From the NCBI GenBank assembly GCA_018873245.2, contig JAEMBT020000003.1, positions 4,483,843 through 4,547,842 of the forward strand: DNA of 64,000 bases, written 5' to 3'. The notes beneath the pieces were generated by a model that saw nothing but the letters and a program-made list of their open reading frames with translations, was not told the origin of the DNA and did no database searches. The stretch comes from Archegozetes longisetosus. Lineage: Eukaryota > Arthropoda > Arachnida > Sarcoptiformes > Trhypochthoniidae. Positions 61,567-64,000 of the stretch are shown in pieces. Both the position numbers and the translations under genes were made by a program. Each line of letters opens with the position of its first letter. Position 1 is the first letter of the stretch.

Positions 61567-62003
61567 TTATTTTAATCTAATATCTGAATGTTTATTAAGT
61601 TTGATTAAAGAATTCATATTTACGAGACAAATGTGGTATTGATAACCTGGTCTACAGAGATCTCGAAATTTAGTTCGGGGGCTTTTGAAAATCGGATAGT
61701 TTTTCTTCTGACGATCACTGTGTTTTATTTGTTGATCTATGAACCGATGCAAAACGTTTGAGGACGAACTTCTTTTCTTATTGAAGCTAAGACAACACGA
61801 ACGAAAAGCTTCAGTTCCTGAAAAGTAATTAAGTATTTGATTGAATTTTATTCGACACTCATAACTTGTCTCATACCAAGACCGCAAGCATACAAACACC
61901 TTTGGCCACATGTCTCGCATCGAAGAACTTCGGCATCACTTCTGTCGAGTGACAGAATTGTGATGAATAAAAATGATACCAACACTATTTGTAACAATTG
62001 CAT
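61567..62003 (-). CDS. Trissin: prepro-trissin (cysteine-rich neuropeptide)
   Basis: Trissin is an arthropod neuropeptide with three disulfides that activates a dedicated GPCR in Drosophila. Two exons, 62003-61877 and 61817-61567, are separated by a 59-base GT-AG intron (phase 1) and encode 125 residues. Residues 1-24 form a signal peptide (MQLLQIVLVSFLFITILSL, cut near SDA). The mature peptide follows: LRCETCGQRCLYACGLG from exon 1 and TEAFRSCCLSFNKKR from exon 2. The Cys pattern CxxCxxxCxxxC...CC matches Drosophila trissin (CDTCGKECASACG...FRTCC), with two extra residues before the CC pair, and KKR supplies a processing site. A Ser- and Lys-rich C-terminal peptide of about 70 residues runs to the stop at 61567; a further intron near the GTTATC after LCRPG cannot be excluded. 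The intron lies within the mature peptide, which is why neither exon alone reveals the gene. Confidence 0.85.
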
Positions 62004-64000
62004 TTATTACAATCGTTTTGAAGAAACTGTTAGTTAATCAAATTTGAAGATAAACAGACTTTATGGTTTGCTGTCAATTTCATTCTGTGAACAACAAGTC
62101 AATTGAATGTTGAAATTCTAGCTTAGTTCGCTTTTTATATTGAGAGTCCATTAGAGATTAGCAGAAACTTCAATACTATTTAGTATAACTAAAAATATCT
62201 GTTTATAAGATTTTAGATCAAAAGCTACCGCAATATTCATTAGGATATTATAAGATACAAATTCTTATTTTCAATATGCTATTCCTTAAGCCTTATTCAT
62301 AGGATCAAAATGATTTGAAACTCTTAAGCTAAGTATTACTAATTTGAGTTTAATACCTTAATCCAGATTAGTCAAGAGTTTTCGGACAAACCTTTCGACA
62401 CGAACTAATTCGTAGGTTCTTAACCACACACTGACTGGTTTTACAAATTGACAAAAGCAGAATAAATGGTCACTAGAAAACTTTTAGTTATACTTGTCTT
62501 TTAAAGTTGAAGATAATCTAACTCTGACTCCTATGCTTCTTACTTCTAAATAACTCCTCTAATGAATGGAGTGTTGTTTTTAAAGGCAATCTGATGGTAT
62601 CATTTGTAGCTCTACTTGAAAATATTGTTTTATTTTAAAAAGAATTTTCTTTTTAGGAAATAGAAAGACAGGAAACGTTATAAGTTATAAGAATTTAATA
62701 CTCAATAAAAGCACAAAATCCCAAATATAACGAATAGATTATGTATATAGATACTAAATTTCTATCTAAACTCATGAATTTCAAATGGTTAGAGGCAAAA
62801 AATGAAGTATTAAGTCGCGTACTATCTAGTTTTCGGTCAAGTTTGTTATAATATCATTTAGATCAACGCAATTTCTAGTGTTACCTGAAAATTTGTCAAA
62901 CCACCCACACTTGAAGCAATATTTAAGAAGATCAAACGCTCAATATTCTAGTAAAATATGGGTAAGCCTTTCTTAAAATATATTTACGAATTCATTTGCT
63001 GATCGATCTTTATTCTTATGGTTTACTCAATCCCTAAAGAAGAACTGCTTAAAGCTATTTTAGTCATTCAGATTTATATAAAAACGTGCCTTATATCACT
63101 TTCACATTTCATATTTTCAAATGGTTTACATTAAATTAAATAATGCAAGATTTCAGGGTTTCTCTGTTTAAGAAACCCTGACAAAGAATATCAAAGTTTC
63201 CGAAAGCCAATTATAGTATATGGTTCATAAACGTTTATATACTGCTAATAGAATGACTATTTGTGTATGTATGTCCACCATTCTGCGATTCAAGATCCAC
63301 TGGTCACACAACCTAGTGAAAGATACCGTTGGGACAAGTATGATCTGAAAGGAGCAGTCAGACTAATTTGGCTATCAAAAATTAACCAATGGTCACTCCG
63401 GTGATTGAAAATTTATTATTGAGCAATTAAAAACAATAACTTACCCTTGAAAATAGATATATATTTTATTCTGTGATATAATAATAAGATATCGTACCTT
63501 AAGGGCCGCGATTTGCAGTCTTTTCTGCTAGCTATATATATGAAATATTGTGTGAATTTTATAACATTAAATTTGTGAAAAGGCGTTATTTCTTACAAGT
63601 ATGAGATGCTCCTATAGCTTTAATGTTTATTTAGACGACTCTGATTTTGAAATCTATATTATTATTTGCGAACTCTATCTCATCTAAAATCCATTAATTT
63701 AATCCACAAGCCTTTAGATATAAACAATATTTGAAAATTGTTCGGTTCTGAATATTTTTATATAGAAAGATATCATTTTGATCCTAATTTATGCTTTTTG
63801 CTCAACACTCATAGGGATTTAGAATCAATTCTCTCTCTAATTCTGAGTTAAGCTGACATTCTCTAACAAAGACATACTTTTCAAACAGTACATGAATTTC
63901 AATACCAAACTTCAAAGTGCCAGAACATTCAGTGTTCCTCAAACAAATTCAAATGAATGAAAGAATTTTGTTTATTTTTATGGTGTCATTCTATTAGGTA
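62004..64000. other. region without a gene
   Basis: The sequence upstream of the trissin ATG presumably includes its promoter, but no confident TATA box or 5' exon is recognised. A perfect hairpin lies at 63152-63182. Nothing else is supported. Confidence 0.5.
63152..63182. repeat. perfect 11-bp-stem hairpin
   Basis: TCAGGGTTTCT and AGAAACCCTGA are exact complements separated by a short AT-rich loop. Role unknown; possibly the centre of a decayed foldback element. Confidence 0.6.

Noticed and set aside
1-64000. CRISPR arrays, rRNA genes, riboswitches, bacterial operons or phage
   Set aside because: Split genes with GT-AG introns and animal protein families exclude a bacterial context. The only regular arrays are microsatellites and the 20-bp palindromic array, which has no spacers.

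Overview
The window is AT-rich nuclear DNA from an animal, most likely an arthropod. Genes are split by GT-AG introns, mostly 50 to 100 bases long with a few of several kilobases. Non-coding spacing is wide, DNA transposons are numerous, short runs of the arthropod telomere motif TTAGG/CCTAA occur, and the gene set is animal-type (CHMP5, SNX8, a LARGE-like glycosyltransferase) with arthropod-type neuropeptides (neuropeptide F, trissin). I cannot name the species. There is no sign of a bacterial or viral genome, a CRISPR array or an rRNA gene.

Left part (1-16 kb). The 3' half of the ESCRT-III gene CHMP5 (+) ends 107 bases from the stop codon of a convergent LARGE-like glycosyltransferase gene (-). 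After about 7 kb with little content comes prepro-neuropeptide F (+): three exons, with a 4.7-kb intron splitting the Arg codon of the RPRF end of the peptide. That intron holds a dispersed repeat and an antisense relic of a small protein.

Mobile-element belt (16-28.3 kb). In order: a decayed mariner; a SWIM-finger fragment; a short mariner derivative that kept only the DNA-binding region; a foldback element; a 3-kb element with 0.4-kb inverted ends; a frameshifted transposase-like gene; a Tc1 relic; and a second foldback. The 3-kb element contains a 20-bp-periodic array of heat-shock-element-like palindromes ending just before a TATA box, the most unusual structure in the window. The Tc1 relic and second foldback lie inside the proposed 4.2-kb intron of a small secreted-propeptide gene (26358-30737).

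Right part (28-64 kb). This is gene-poor. I find one secreted-peptide exon (39749-40006, -), a newly assembled five-exon membrane-protein gene (42615-45692, -), sorting nexin 8 (49783-51710, -), a mariner relic carrying a nested Mutator-like MITE with a perfect 10-bp target duplication, a Merlin-type transposon relic, and the cysteine-rich neuropeptide gene trissin (61567-62003, -).

The genes do not form one pathway. CHMP5, SNX8 and the glycosyltransferase act in endosomal and secretory trafficking and glycosylation. NPF, trissin and two orphan precursors make up a notable share of secreted-peptide genes. All gene models were built by eye from reading frame, splice sites and phase, so exon ends are proposals. 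Untranslated exons and distant 5' exons are largely unresolved.
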